DNA from: an uncultured SAR86 cluster bacterium
GTDB lineage: Bacteria > Pseudomonadota > Gammaproteobacteria > Magnimaribacterales > Magnimaribacteraceae
DNA: 64,000 nt
Assembly: GCA_902517565.1 (NCBI GenBank)
Contig: CABYCU010000001.1
Coordinates: 265,933-329,932, forward strand
Direction: 5' to 3'
The notes beneath the pieces were generated by a model. That model had not been told where the DNA came from and made no database searches. It saw nothing but the letters and a program-made list of their open reading frames with translations. How positions within the stretch are numbered: the first letter of the stretch is position 1; the number at the start of each line of letters is the position of its first letter. Position numbers and translations under genes: made by a program. Shown here one piece after another: positions 8,283 through 16,622 of the stretch.

Positions 8283-9500
8283 TTAGACCTTTAATTTTAC
8301 TTCGGTAAAACCTCGAGACATTCTCTCAATTAATTCTTTTCTTAAGTTATCTGTAAAATTGAACTTAAAAAGAAGCTTTAAAACTGGAACTATTATTTCA
8401 ACCATTAATACATTTTGCGCGATAAATTTAGGTGGTCTAGATTGTATTTCTTGAACTTTCGTGACTTCTTCTATTCTTTCTTTTTCAATTGCTTCAAAGG
8501 CTTTATCTAGAGATGAATTAGAAGGGTTACTATCCATCAAAGGAACAAGATGGTTAGCGCAAACCACTGCATCTCGTAAGGCAATATTTAATCCTTGCCC
8601 TCCAACGGCATTCATTGTGTGAGCCGCATCTCCTAGAAGAAGGGCACCCTTCTTGGACCATTTTTTTACTCTATCTAGAGTCATTTTTAAAATAAATGGA
8701 TCAGAAATTGAATTTTCATCTAGACACTTTTGGAGATGATCTGCAAAGCCACTAGGGGATTTCTCTTTAATGTATTGTATCCATTGCTCCTTACCTTTCT
8801 TTTTTAACTCTCCATAGCTTCCGGCAGGAATTATCCATCCAACTTGTAATTTTTGGTCATAAACAGGCACAGCAACCAAAAAAGATTTAGGAAATAAGCT
8901 AAAAAAAGCCTGCGATCCAGGCAAGAATTTTTCTGGATATGGAATTTTAAACCATAAAACATCCGGCTGAAGTTTGTACTCTTTTACCTCAAAGTTTAGT
9001 TTTCTGCGCACCATGGAATTTCTACCGTCAAAGCCTATTACCACTTTTGCTTTGATGGATGCTTCTTTGTTACCATCGGTTATCACAACCCCATCAACCC
9101 GATCTTTGTTATAAATTAAATCTTGCGCTTTGTATCCTCTATAGAAGATAAAGTTATCAAAACCAGAAGCCTTTTCTATCAATTTCTCTAGTAGCTGCGG
9201 TTGAGAGACCCATCGAAATTCTCCTTCTTTTAGAAATTCAATTTCTGGATTGGCCGCTAATTGACCTTTATAAAAAAGATTCATCTCTTCAACCTTTCTG
9301 TAATCTACATCATCTAAATCAAAACCAATTTGTTCTAAGACTGCTTTTCCACTTGGCATTAACCCTTCGCCCCTAAATTCTTTTGAAAAGTCCTTTTGCC
9401 TTTCAATTAGTGCAGTGGACACCCCTCTAGAGGCTAGTATATTTGCCAAAGTAGCACCTCCGGGACCGCCTCCAATAATTGCAACGTCAACTTTTTCCAT
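8283..9500 (-). CDS. FAD-dependent monooxygenase (UbiH/PHBH-like)
   Basis: 405 residues of the group A flavin hydroxylase fold. It shows the N-terminal Rossmann GGGPGG (10-15), the FDGRNSMVRRKL region (157-168) and the second FAD motif GDAAHTMNAVGGQGLN from residue 290. The family uses NAD(P)H and O2 to hydroxylate aromatic or polyketide-like rings, or to reduce isoprenoid double bonds. The sequence resembles generic FAD-dependent oxidoreductases more than true UbiH/UbiF. It is transcribed toward the cupin gene with only 18 nt between stops. Confidence 0.85.
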   Translation of the reverse strand: MEKVDVAIIGGGPGGATLANILASRGVSTALIERQKDFSKEFRGEGLMPSGKAVLEQIGFDLDDVDYRKVEEMNLFYKGQLAANPEIEFLKEGEFRWVSQPQLLEKLIEKASGFDNFIFYRGYKAQDLIYNKDRVDGVVITDGNKEASIKAKVVIGFDGRNSMVRRKLNFEVKEYKLQPDVLWFKIPYPEKFLPGSQAFFSLFPKSFLVAVPVYDQKLQVGWIIPAGSYGELKKKGKEQWIQYIKEKSPSGFADHLQKCLDENSISDPFILKMTLDRVKKWSKKGALLLGDAAHTMNAVGGQGLNIALRDAVVCANHLVPLMDSNPSNSSLDKAFEAIEKERIEEVTKVQEIQSRPPKFIAQNVLMVEIIVPVLKLLFKFNFTDNLRKELIERMSRGFTEVKLKV

Positions 9501-9558
9501 AACAAGTACTTTATAATAATTTCTTTCTAAATAGAGAATTTAATCGACTGAAACAATA

Positions 9559-9978
9559 GTGACTAAGTATTTAACAACCTTGTGTCTGATTGGCGGAGGC
9601 ATTCTTCCTATCTTGGTTGATGTTAATACTTCGCATTTATTAAATCCCGACTGGGACTCTCATGCTAGAGTCCATGAAGCCTGGCGCCTCTCAACTAATT
9701 TTTTAGTTTTCTCTTTGGGAATCTTTTTATTGTGGTCTAAGAATAAAGAGATCCTTGCGGGCCTCTTGAGTCTCTGCATTCACTTGGGTTTTATAATAGC
9801 CGTGACCCTGATGCCTTTATATGGGGGAGAGCCTGTAGGCGAAGGTATACCAGAGCCTGAGATTTTGATGGTCCCTTTCAACGTATTCTTTTTTGGTTCT
9901 ATGTTTCTTTTACAGGGTACAGTTATTTTTGTTTTATTTAAGAAAAAGAAATTCTCCCTTTCTAATGAATTGAAATAA
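9559..9978 (+). CDS. Four-helix membrane protein, unknown
   Basis: 139 residues with a GTG start. Four hydrophobic segments are visible (about 5-22, 47-62, 66-85 and 107-130), with a conserved-looking HARVHEAW stretch between the first two and a Lys-rich C-terminus. It is divergent from the flavin monooxygenase, sharing a 58-nt promoter gap. Family not recognised; small DUF-type inner membrane protein. Confidence 0.6.
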   Translation: MTKYLTTLCLIGGGILPILVDVNTSHLLNPDWDSHARVHEAWRLSTNFLVFSLGIFLLWSKNKEILAGLLSLCIHLGFIIAVTLMPLYGGEPVGEGIPEPEILMVPFNVFFFGSMFLLQGTVIFVLFKKKKFSLSNELK

Positions 9979-10013
9979 CTGTAGTTTTTAAAACTCGAAA
10001 ATAAATAAAAAGA

Positions 10014-11843
10014 TTACTGTGCATTGTTTTCGGCCTCTATCCAATCATCTATCAAATTTTCTAAAACAAACAAAGGCACTATTCCCTGGTCCAGTACTAT
10101 GGAATGAAATTGCTTGAGATTGAATTTATCACCCATTTTATTTTTGGCTCTTTCTCTAAGCTCTAAGATTTTTATCATACCCATCTTGTAGCTAGTGGCT
10201 TGAGCAGGCCAAACTATATACCTTTCTATTTCAACCCTTACTTCTGTATCAGACATACCGGTAGTTTTTTTCATATAGTCCATGGCTTCTTCTCTAGTCC
10301 ATTTTTTATAGTGCATCCCAGTATCGACCACCAACCTATTTGCTCTGAACATCTCACTTTGAAGAACTCCTAACTCATCGAAAAGATTTTTTGTCATACC
10401 TACTTCAACAGCTAATTGTTCGGAATATAGGGCCCACCCTTCAGTATAGGCTGATGTCCTGTAGCCTAATTTTCTATACAGAGTTAAATCTTCATTCTCT
10501 TGATTCAGCGCAATTTGGAAATGATGCCCGGGGACGGCTTCGTGAAATGTTAATGTCCTCATGCCAAATTTTGGCGTCTGTTTAATGTCATATAGGTTTG
10601 CATAAAAGACACCGGGTCGAGATCCATCAAGGCTTGGGGCTTGATAGTAGCCCCCAGCAGCAGTTTTTTCCGAATACTCTGGAACAGCCCTCACCTCAAC
10701 AAGACTTACAGGAAATTTTTCAAAATAAGGCCTTACATCTTCTTCTGCCTCTTTTACCATCTGGTTGTAGTCTTTAATGACAATTTCTTTTCTGTCTGGA
10801 GTATCGGCATATAAAAACTGAGGATCTTCATTTAAATCATTCATCATCTCGCCAATTGGCTTATCTACCGTGTAACCCAGCTCCAGAAAAATATCTTTCA
10901 TTCTATTTTCAATCCTGGCGACCTCTTTTAGTCCAATTTGATGTATCTCTTCCGCCGAATAGTCTGTAGTGGTATAAGATTTAAGCCTCAAGGCATAGAA
11001 AGCGTCTCCATCAGGAAGAGACCAAACGCCATGGTGTTGATTAGCGTTTTCATAATTTTCTAGCATGTAGTCTAAGATTAAACTGAACCCCGGTTTAACA
11101 TTTAACTCAATAGTTCTACTTAAGTCCTCAGTGAGTTTATTTATTTTCTCAGACTCAAGATCTATTTCTTTTAATTTCTTTATATATACCTGCATCAAGG
11201 GATTTTCAGAATCTTGATAGGCTAGCTGTTCTTTGAGTTGTCGAATTACATGATCAAAAACATATACAGGAGCAAATATTCCTGATTTTTTTTGCTCTTC
11301 CAACCATAAAAGGTTTGCGCGAAGAGCATCGTCAAACATTTTCACCCTTTCAATGTAATCAGCAGCCTCTCTTTCATTTCTAATGGGATGGGTGTCCGTC
11401 ATAAACTCTACAAGGTTTAAGTGATTGCCACTTATTTGATTAAACGGATAGGAGTGATATCTAAACCTTTCAAACCTTTCAATATCTATTTCAGTATCGA
11501 ATACCGCTATCTCATGAGTAATTTTTTGATTTTTAGTTAAACTATCAACATCGTAATTTTTAAGAATTTTTAATCTTTCTAAATTTTCTAAGTAAGTTTT
11601 CCCCCCATCCTCAAGTGAAGAAATAGATAGTTTCTGATTATGTTTTGATATGAAATTAAATCCATCAAATATACCCAGGTACGTCATATATTCCGGGGAA
11701 TCAATTACGCTCATAACTAATTCTTTGGCTAGATAGTGGTCTATTGAATAAGGTTTCTTAGAGAATAGATTCATCAGATAAAGTGAAGCAACAATCAGCA
11801 AGATCAAGACAAAGAATCCAAGATATTTGAGTGTTATTTTCAT
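10014..11843 (-). CDS. DUF885 family putative metallopeptidase, membrane-anchored
   Basis: 609 residues. An N-terminal hydrophobic segment (8-26) serves as a signal anchor, with the rest in the periplasm. The DUF885 hallmark HEAVPGHH (434-441) resembles the HExxH zinc site of gluzincin-type peptidases, and TEGWALYSE (467-475) supplies the downstream Glu. Family members in proteobacteria are often lipoproteins or exported and are thought to be peptidases, without firm substrate knowledge. A strong AAGGAG ribosome site precedes the ATG, and a 20-bp palindrome lies just upstream of it. Confidence 0.85.
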   Translation of the reverse strand: MKITLKYLGFFVLILLIVASLYLMNLFSKKPYSIDHYLAKELVMSVIDSPEYMTYLGIFDGFNFISKHNQKLSISSLEDGGKTYLENLERLKILKNYDVDSLTKNQKITHEIAVFDTEIDIERFERFRYHSYPFNQISGNHLNLVEFMTDTHPIRNEREAADYIERVKMFDDALRANLLWLEEQKKSGIFAPVYVFDHVIRQLKEQLAYQDSENPLMQVYIKKLKEIDLESEKINKLTEDLSRTIELNVKPGFSLILDYMLENYENANQHHGVWSLPDGDAFYALRLKSYTTTDYSAEEIHQIGLKEVARIENRMKDIFLELGYTVDKPIGEMMNDLNEDPQFLYADTPDRKEIVIKDYNQMVKEAEEDVRPYFEKFPVSLVEVRAVPEYSEKTAAGGYYQAPSLDGSRPGVFYANLYDIKQTPKFGMRTLTFHEAVPGHHFQIALNQENEDLTLYRKLGYRTSAYTEGWALYSEQLAVEVGMTKNLFDELGVLQSEMFRANRLVVDTGMHYKKWTREEAMDYMKKTTGMSDTEVRVEIERYIVWPAQATSYKMGMIKILELRERAKNKMGDKFNLKQFHSIVLDQGIVPLFVLENLIDDWIEAENNAQ

Positions 11844-11856
11844 TTGTATCTCCTTT

Positions 11857-11876
11857 ATATAGAAAGTTTTCTATAT
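11857..11876. promoter_or_regulatory. Palindrome upstream of the DUF885 gene
   Basis: ATATAGAAA-GT-TTTCTATAT is a 9-bp perfect inverted repeat ending 13 nt before the DUF885 start codon and abutting its Shine-Dalgarno sequence. It could be an operator or an AU hairpin controlling ribosome access. Three copies of TTTGAGC (11876-11882, inverted at 11899-11905, 11910-11916) follow in the same divergent spacer. No known regulator box is recognised. Confidence 0.4.
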
Positions 11877-11980
11877 TTGAGCGCTCCCTCTATTTGCTGC
11901 TCAAAATTATTTGAGCGAGTTAAGCTAATTATTAGATTTATTATAGAATGAAAAGATTAACCCGATAATATATTTGAATT

Positions 11981-12346
11981 ATGGAATTTTGGTTTTTAAT
12001 AGTTAGTTCGGCCTTATCTTTTGTTGGCATGTTGTTCCATGGAATATTGGGCCAACAAAAATATATGGGGAATATTAATAATAGCGAATTACAGTCTCTG
12101 ACTAAATCGCTCAGCCTAGTTAGTTGGCATGTTTTTACTATATTTCTTTTTGTGAGTTCAGTGACTTTATTTTATGTTGCATTTAATCCGGCAATATACA
12201 TTGCCGTGTACCCCATAATTGGTATTAATGTCCTAGGCTCTATCCTATTTTTATTGCTTGGGCTTATCGGGCACAAACAATTATTAAGCATGCCCGGTGC
12301 TTATCTAATGGGCTTTACGGCATTATTCGCCTACTTGGGACTATAA
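11981..12346 (+). CDS. Four-helix membrane protein, unknown
   Basis: 121 residues, nearly all hydrophobic, with four helices (about 3-22, 43-64, 68-88 and 98-120) and a short hydrophilic loop QQKYMGNINNSELQ. His residues sit inside helices (LFHGILG, SWHVF), which could bind haem or metal, but no family is recognised. It diverges from the DUF885 gene across a 137-nt spacer rich in inverted repeats. Confidence 0.6.
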   Translation: MEFWFLIVSSALSFVGMLFHGILGQQKYMGNINNSELQSLTKSLSLVSWHVFTIFLFVSSVTLFYVAFNPAIYIAVYPIIGINVLGSILFLLLGLIGHKQLLSMPGAYLMGFTALFAYLGL

Positions 12347-12391
12347 TAAATTATTCATTTTCTTAAAAAAATCTTAGCACGGAGGTGTTGT

Positions 12392-12787
12392 ATGAAGTAT
12401 TTAGCAATTTTGATTTTTTCTTTTTCAATGTCTTTAAAAGCAGATATCTATGAAATAAGAGACTATACAATTGCAGAGGAATGGTTCGATGCATATGTTT
12501 ACTGGGCAGAAAATCATTTTATGCCTTATGGCAATGAGCGAATAGACATAATTGACTTTTGGGTCAGCACTGGAGAAGAGGCAATAGTCGAGGGCACAAA
12601 TCCTATCGTATCACCTAATGGCCAGCCTAATGTGACTTGGGTAGCAAGGTACAAGAGCCGAGAGGATAGAGATGCATTTTTTGCTAACCTCGATGTTGAT
12701 CCTGAGTGGGAAAAAGTCTGGGCTAAGCATCCCAATCCAGAAGCTTATGTGCACTCCAATGCAAGATTTTTTGGTTCAATAAAATGA
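12392..12787 (+). CDS. Exported NIPSNAP-family protein
   Basis: 131 residues. A signal peptide (MKYLAILIFSFSMSLKA) is followed by YEIRDYTIAEEW, the start of a NIPSNAP-type dimeric alpha/beta-barrel fold, and later VTWVARYKSREDRDAFFANL. A strong GGAGGT ribosome site precedes the ATG. NIPSNAP and related DABB proteins often bind or modify small hydrophobic molecules; here the exported location is unusual for the fold. It is followed 24 nt later by a methyltransferase gene. Confidence 0.75.
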   Translation: MKYLAILIFSFSMSLKADIYEIRDYTIAEEWFDAYVYWAENHFMPYGNERIDIIDFWVSTGEEAIVEGTNPIVSPNGQPNVTWVARYKSREDRDAFFANLDVDPEWEKVWAKHPNPEAYVHSNARFFGSIK

Positions 12788-12811
12788 GCCTTAAGGATCA
12801 GAACGATTAAA

Positions 12812-13441
12812 GTGATTTGTCCGGTTTGCTTGGGTTCCGACACTGAACTTTCTCATTTAATAGAAGGAAAAGAATATTTTAAATGTAACTTCTGTGATGT
12901 ATTATTTTTAAGCCCTAAAGACCACTTAGACCCCTATGAAGAGAAAGATAGATATTCTCAGCACAAGAATGATATCTATGATCCTCAATATAGAAAATTT
13001 CTATCAGCTTTATATCGCCCACTAACCCAGAAGCTAAAGCCTGACATGAAGGGATTGGATTATGGATGTGGTCCTGGTCCTGCACTTGCTGAAATGTTTA
13101 GAGAGGATAACTACACTATAGATATATACGATCCTTATTTCTTTCCAGATAAATCTCTTCTAAATAAAAAGTATGACTTCATTGTGTGTACTGAGACGGC
13201 AGAGCACTTCTATGAACCTAATAAAGAATTCATGAGGCTTGATTCGCTCTTAGAGAAGGGAGGGTGGCTAGGGGTAATGACAAATTTCTATAACGATTCT
13301 ATAGACTTTGAAGATTGGTATTATAGAAAAGACCCGACCCATGTAGTTTTTTATACAGAACAAACCTTGGAGGCTATTGCTTTAATGATGACCTGGAGTA
13401 TAGAAATACCCGCTAATAATATTGTTTTATTTAAAAAATAA
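12812..13441 (+). CDS. Class I SAM methyltransferase with N-terminal zinc ribbon
   Basis: 209 residues, GTG start. C3, C6, C25 and C28 form a CxxC...CxxC ribbon, followed by a methyltransferase_11/23-like domain with the SAM loop GLDYGCGPGP (81-90) and the CTETAEHFYEP post-motif. This architecture occurs in small proteobacterial methyltransferases of unknown substrate. It is in line with the NIPSNAP gene but no functional link is evident. Confidence 0.82.
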   Translation: MICPVCLGSDTELSHLIEGKEYFKCNFCDVLFLSPKDHLDPYEEKDRYSQHKNDIYDPQYRKFLSALYRPLTQKLKPDMKGLDYGCGPGPALAEMFREDNYTIDIYDPYFFPDKSLLNKKYDFIVCTETAEHFYEPNKEFMRLDSLLEKGGWLGVMTNFYNDSIDFEDWYYRKDPTHVVFYTEQTLEAIALMMTWSIEIPANNIVLFKK

Positions 13442-13483
13442 TTGTGTTTGAATCTAGTTGCATAAACAACAAAGGGGATAAAA

Positions 13484-13876
13484 ATGTTCAGTCATATAAT
13501 GGTAGGGGCAAATGATATTGAGGAGTCTAAAAAATTCTACGACAGCACTTTAGGTGTATTGGGTGCGGAGCCGGGGGTGCTTTCTGTTAATCCTACGGGA
13601 CATAAAAGGTATATGTATTTTTTAGACGGAAATGTATTTCTTATATCTGAACCTATAGATGATCAAGAAGCTACAATAGGTAATGGCAGCACTATAGGTT
13701 TTGCTGTTAAAAGTTCAGAACAGGGCGATGAATGGCATGAGGCTGGCTTAAATAGTGGGGGTACTACATGTGAAGACCCTCCTGGCATGAGGGAAGGCAT
13801 GGGGATGAAGCTTTATCTTGCTTACCTAAGAGATCCTTCAGGAAACAAACTTTGCGGTATTCTTAATCTTTCATAA
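13484..13876 (+). CDS. VOC (glyoxalase/bleomycin resistance) family protein
   Basis: 130 residues with the paired beta-alpha-beta-beta-beta modules of the vicinal-oxygen-chelate fold: FSHIMVGANDIEESKKFYD at the start and AYLRDPSGNKLCGI at the end. The metal positions are H4 and the final Asn/Cys region; the usual terminal Glu is not obvious, so catalytic activity is uncertain. It lies 5 nt before an alpha/beta hydrolase gene in a three-gene plus-strand unit. Confidence 0.82.
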   Translation: MFSHIMVGANDIEESKKFYDSTLGVLGAEPGVLSVNPTGHKRYMYFLDGNVFLISEPIDDQEATIGNGSTIGFAVKSSEQGDEWHEAGLNSGGTTCEDPPGMREGMGMKLYLAYLRDPSGNKLCGILNLS

Positions 13877-13881
13877 TTGTC

Positions 13882-14637
13882 ATGGAGTTAGATCTTGAAA
13901 CGGCCAAGCTAAATTTCGAGACTCAAGGTAATAAAAATAACCCGCCCTTAGTGCTTTGGCATGGAGCGGGTTGCACCTTACGAATGTGGGATTTCGTTGT
14001 CAAAGAGTTAAAAAAAGAATTTTATACTATTGCCTTTGATGTTAGGGGAGCAGGAAAAAGCATAAATTTAGAGACAGACCAAGAATATTATTCCTTTGAG
14101 CAATATTCTCAAGACTTGAATGATATCCTGGACTTCTTATCTGTTGAAAAGGTTCATGTATGGAGCATGGCATGGGGGACAAGAGCTGCGATTGCTTATT
14201 CTTCTATGTTTCCTAATAAAGTTATTTCTGCAGTTTTTAGTGATGCCAGCATAGGCATTGCAGACATAGATGCTCAAAAATTTGGTTTAAAAGATGCTCT
14301 AAAAAAACAAGAAAAGGCAGGAATAGAAAAATTTAAAATGCCAGAAGCATGGAATATTCATTTAAACCAAGAAAGCGCTTCATTGTCCCTTCAGGCAGCT
14401 GGCAAGTTTGACCTGACTAAGGCAATAAAAAAAATAAGTTTTCCTTATTTGGTTATGACAGGTGACCATGATCCTAATTTACCCTCTAGCAAAGACATTG
14501 TTAAAAACTCAATATCTGGAGAGCTTAAAATATTAGAATGTGTTGGTCATGGCTCGGTACTTCAAAGACCAGACTTAACATTAGAATCTTTCTTAGAATG
14601 GCATAAACTAATTAAATCAAGAGATGCTAAAAGATAA
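13882..14637 (+). CDS. Alpha/beta hydrolase-fold protein lacking the nucleophile serine
   Basis: 251 residues. The fold is clear: LWHGAGCTLRMW oxyanion region (25-36), FDVRGAGKS, acid in GDHDP (D197) and H223 in VGHGS. At the nucleophile elbow, where GxSxG is expected, the sequence reads SMAWG with Ala97 in the serine position (codon GCA). This should abolish ordinary serine hydrolase chemistry. Such variants can be cofactor-free oxygenases, lyases, decarboxylases or pseudo-enzymes; which applies here is unknown. The gene overlaps the following SDR gene by 14 nt, so the pair is translationally coupled. Confidence 0.8.
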   Translation: MELDLETAKLNFETQGNKNNPPLVLWHGAGCTLRMWDFVVKELKKEFYTIAFDVRGAGKSINLETDQEYYSFEQYSQDLNDILDFLSVEKVHVWSMAWGTRAAIAYSSMFPNKVISAVFSDASIGIADIDAQKFGLKDALKKQEKAGIEKFKMPEAWNIHLNQESASLSLQAAGKFDLTKAIKKISFPYLVMTGDHDPNLPSSKDIVKNSISGELKILECVGHGSVLQRPDLTLESFLEWHKLIKSRDAKR

Positions 14638-15364
14638 AATAATTCTTATAACCGGTGCCGCAAGCGGTTTGGGCAAGGCCTGGGCAGAAAATTTTCATAA
14701 AGAAGGAGCGGTTGTATTTGCTTGTGACGTAAATGAAGAGGGCTTAAGAGATTTAGATAATATAGGTGTAAATACTAGAGTTACAGACGTGTCAGTTGCT
14801 CAAGAGGTAAGTTCATTTATTGATTATGCTATTCAAACTTCTGGCAGGGTCGATGTTTTATTTAACAACGCGGGCATGGGTTTTGGTCATAAGATGGATA
14901 GTTTTCCCGATGGATCATTCGAACATCACGTAGCAGTGCATCTTTTTGGCTCTGTATACGGCATGAGATACGCATTACCTATTATGCAAAAACAAGGATA
15001 TGGAAGGATAATTAATACAATTTCCAGGAACGCTGAAACCGATGCAGAAACTACGTCCGCATACGCAGCTGCAAAGTCAGGTATATGGTCAGCGACAAGA
15101 GTAGCAGCCAAAGAAAACAGCGATTATGACATCCTCATTAACATGATCATCCCTGGTCCAACAAATACAAGTATCTGGGGCAAGGATATGCCTCATTTAC
15201 AAAAACCCGAAGAAACTTTTCCTACCGCTAAATTGTTAGCCTCTTTAGGAAAGGGCGGTCCGACAGCAAAAGTTTATTGGGATGAGACAGAATACTCGAT
15301 GTTCAACTCAGATAACGAAATATTAAAAAAGGATCGAGCGACTAGAAAAAAAAATAGGCCCTAA
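14624..15364 (+). CDS. Short-chain dehydrogenase/reductase
   Basis: 246 residues of the classical SDR type. The cofactor loop GAASGLG spans 11-17, NNAG 81-84, with catalytic Ser near 134-145 and the YAAAK motif giving Y147 and K151. D35 at the end of the second strand (FACDVNE) suggests NAD preference. It is the third gene of VOC - hydrolase-fold - SDR. Its last codons form part of a bidirectional terminator hairpin. The substrate is unknown. Confidence 0.88.
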   Translation: MLKDKIILITGAASGLGKAWAENFHKEGAVVFACDVNEEGLRDLDNIGVNTRVTDVSVAQEVSSFIDYAIQTSGRVDVLFNNAGMGFGHKMDSFPDGSFEHHVAVHLFGSVYGMRYALPIMQKQGYGRIINTISRNAETDAETTSAYAAAKSGIWSATRVAAKENSDYDILINMIIPGPTNTSIWGKDMPHLQKPEETFPTAKLLASLGKGGPTAKVYWDETEYSMFNSDNEILKKDRATRKKNRP

Positions 15365-15378
15365 GACCTATTTTTTTA
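15346..15378. terminator. Bidirectional intrinsic terminator
   Basis: An 11-bp stem AAAAAAATAGG / CCTATTTTTTT with an 8-nt loop lies between the convergent SDR gene and the minus-strand exported protein, with U-runs in both directions. It overlaps the SDR stop codon. Confidence 0.8.
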
Positions 15379-15394
15379 CCGGCTTACTTAAAAA

Positions 15395-15829
15395 TTAAAA
15401 TTGATGGGCTTTAAATTTCAAAGTTCCTTCAACTAGGTCTACTTTTCCTTCAGCATAGATCATCCCACCATCTGAAAATGTATCTAGTGTGTACATATTT
15501 ACTATCTTGCCTTCTCTCTTCCAAATTCCCTGAAGAGTAGCGGATACCATAACACCATCATTGTTTATTGATCTAACCTGACCATCAAAGTCACCTTGAT
15601 TATTATCTCCTGATCTAGATCTGAAATTATGTGTTAAGTATACTTTTCCAAATCCCTCTCCAACAATCCCTTCTGATGTAATGGTGCTGTCATCATTCGT
15701 TGCATGCCACGAAGTTATTTTAAATTCTGCATCAAATGAATCTCCAACAACTTCCAGAGCAAATATACTCCCAGCGCTTGATAGCAATAATGAACACAAA
15801 GTAATTAAGCTTAATTTTTTTATTTGCAT
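15395..15829 (-). CDS. Exported protein, paralogue of 16623-17045
   Basis: 144 residues with a Sec signal peptide (cleavage near FALE). Not a recognised family. The segment GKVYLTHNF, then NQGDFDGQ, GIWKREGKIVNMYTLDTFSDGG aligns along its length with the product of 16623-17045 (GKVFLTYNV, DQGYFSGR, GVFRREGAIMKFWSLDDVTDGN). The two are clear paralogues on opposite strands flanking a third exported protein. A small beta-rich periplasmic domain is likely, resembling a lipocalin/calycin-like barrel by pattern only. Terminators sit at both ends. Confidence 0.7.
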   Translation of the reverse strand: MQIKKLSLITLCSLLLSSAGSIFALEVVGDSFDAEFKITSWHATNDDSTITSEGIVGEGFGKVYLTHNFRSRSGDNNQGDFDGQVRSINNDGVMVSATLQGIWKREGKIVNMYTLDTFSDGGMIYAEGKVDLVEGTLKFKAHQF

Positions 15830-15907
15830 GTTTTTTCTCTTTTATTATTTAAGTTAGTTCAATCTAACTAAGACCTACTTTAATAAGTCTATTTTTTATA
15901 CACAACA

Positions 15908-15935
15908 AAAAAATAGGCCCGAAGGCCTATTTTTT
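15908..15935 (-). terminator. Intrinsic terminator with UUCG tetraloop
   Basis: A perfect 12-bp stem AAAAAATAGGCC / GGCCTATTTTTT encloses a 4-nt loop that reads TTCG on the minus strand, an extra-stable tetraloop. It ends transcription of the minus-strand gene 15950-16558 before the next gene. It shares the AAAATAGG/CCTATTTT arms with the terminator at 15346-15378. Confidence 0.88.
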
Positions 15936-15949
15936 ATTGATCTACGTTT

Positions 15950-16558
15950 TTATTTAGGTTCTGCGCTAGGTTGATAATCATAATACCCTTCTGTTGGTAT
16001 CATGAGGTGAACATAAGGAGAGTCTTTAAACATGACGTAAGGAGCTCCCGTATTAAATTCAGTAGTTTGAGTATCTAAACTTTTAGGATCTCTAGGTAGA
16101 AGCATCAAATGAGGACCAGACTCAATAAAATGTATAGGATTTGAACCTTCTCTATCGCCCTCTGAATAAGCTCTAAAGTTGTCTACACCAGTATCTCCAT
16201 GAAGCATCCATAGCCATCCGTCACTTTCCATATCAGGAATTGTGTTGTTCATATATGCATCCACCCAAGCTAGAGAAGCTGCATCTCCACAAGCTGGATT
16301 AGCATCATGAGGGGTATCAAAACCTCCTTCTGGCATAGGATTAAAAGCAACACAGACCCAGCCATTTGACCCTTCTTTTAGGATTTCTCCATCCGCTCCT
16401 CTTACGGTAGCAAAATCTCCGATAAAGTCAGGCGCTGCTGTTGAATATGCCCATATTTGCCATTCTGCTGAGGTATGCGCTACTGCAGGTTCTTTTGAGA
16501 ACAACCCTGAACAAACTATGGCACTCAGAGCTATTGTAGTTAGGATTTTTTTAAACAT
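15950..16558 (-). CDS. Exported conserved-type protein, unknown function
   Basis: 202 residues with a signal peptide (cleavage near SKEPAVA). The mature protein is rich in Trp, Asp and Gly: AEWQIWAYSTAAPDFIGDFATV, then a Cys pair (WVCVAF and NPACGDA), and MLHGDTGVDNF, HLMLLPRD. No domain is recognised with confidence. It lies between two paralogous small exported proteins, one on each side, which suggests a shared envelope role. The region from 15395 to 17045 contains nothing but these three exported proteins and their terminators. Confidence 0.65.
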   Translation of the reverse strand: MFKKILTTIALSAIVCSGLFSKEPAVAHTSAEWQIWAYSTAAPDFIGDFATVRGADGEILKEGSNGWVCVAFNPMPEGGFDTPHDANPACGDAASLAWVDAYMNNTIPDMESDGWLWMLHGDTGVDNFRAYSEGDREGSNPIHFIESGPHLMLLPRDPKSLDTQTTEFNTGAPYVMFKDSPYVHLMIPTEGYYDYQPSAEPK

Positions 16559-16622
16559 TTTTACTCCAATGATTATTTTGATAAGGTTTAGTATATCTTT
16601 TCATATAACAAAGGAGAACATT

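Noticed and set aside
14926..15111. Antisense reading frames within real genes (this one within the SDR gene, many others alike)
   Set aside because: They lie wholly inside genes with clear family motifs, lack ribosome sites and show no protein-like pattern.
16518..16622. Long N-terminal extension of the exported protein
   Set aside because: It would overlap the divergent gene's start and destroy the signal peptide; AAAGGAG sits properly before the ATG at 16623.
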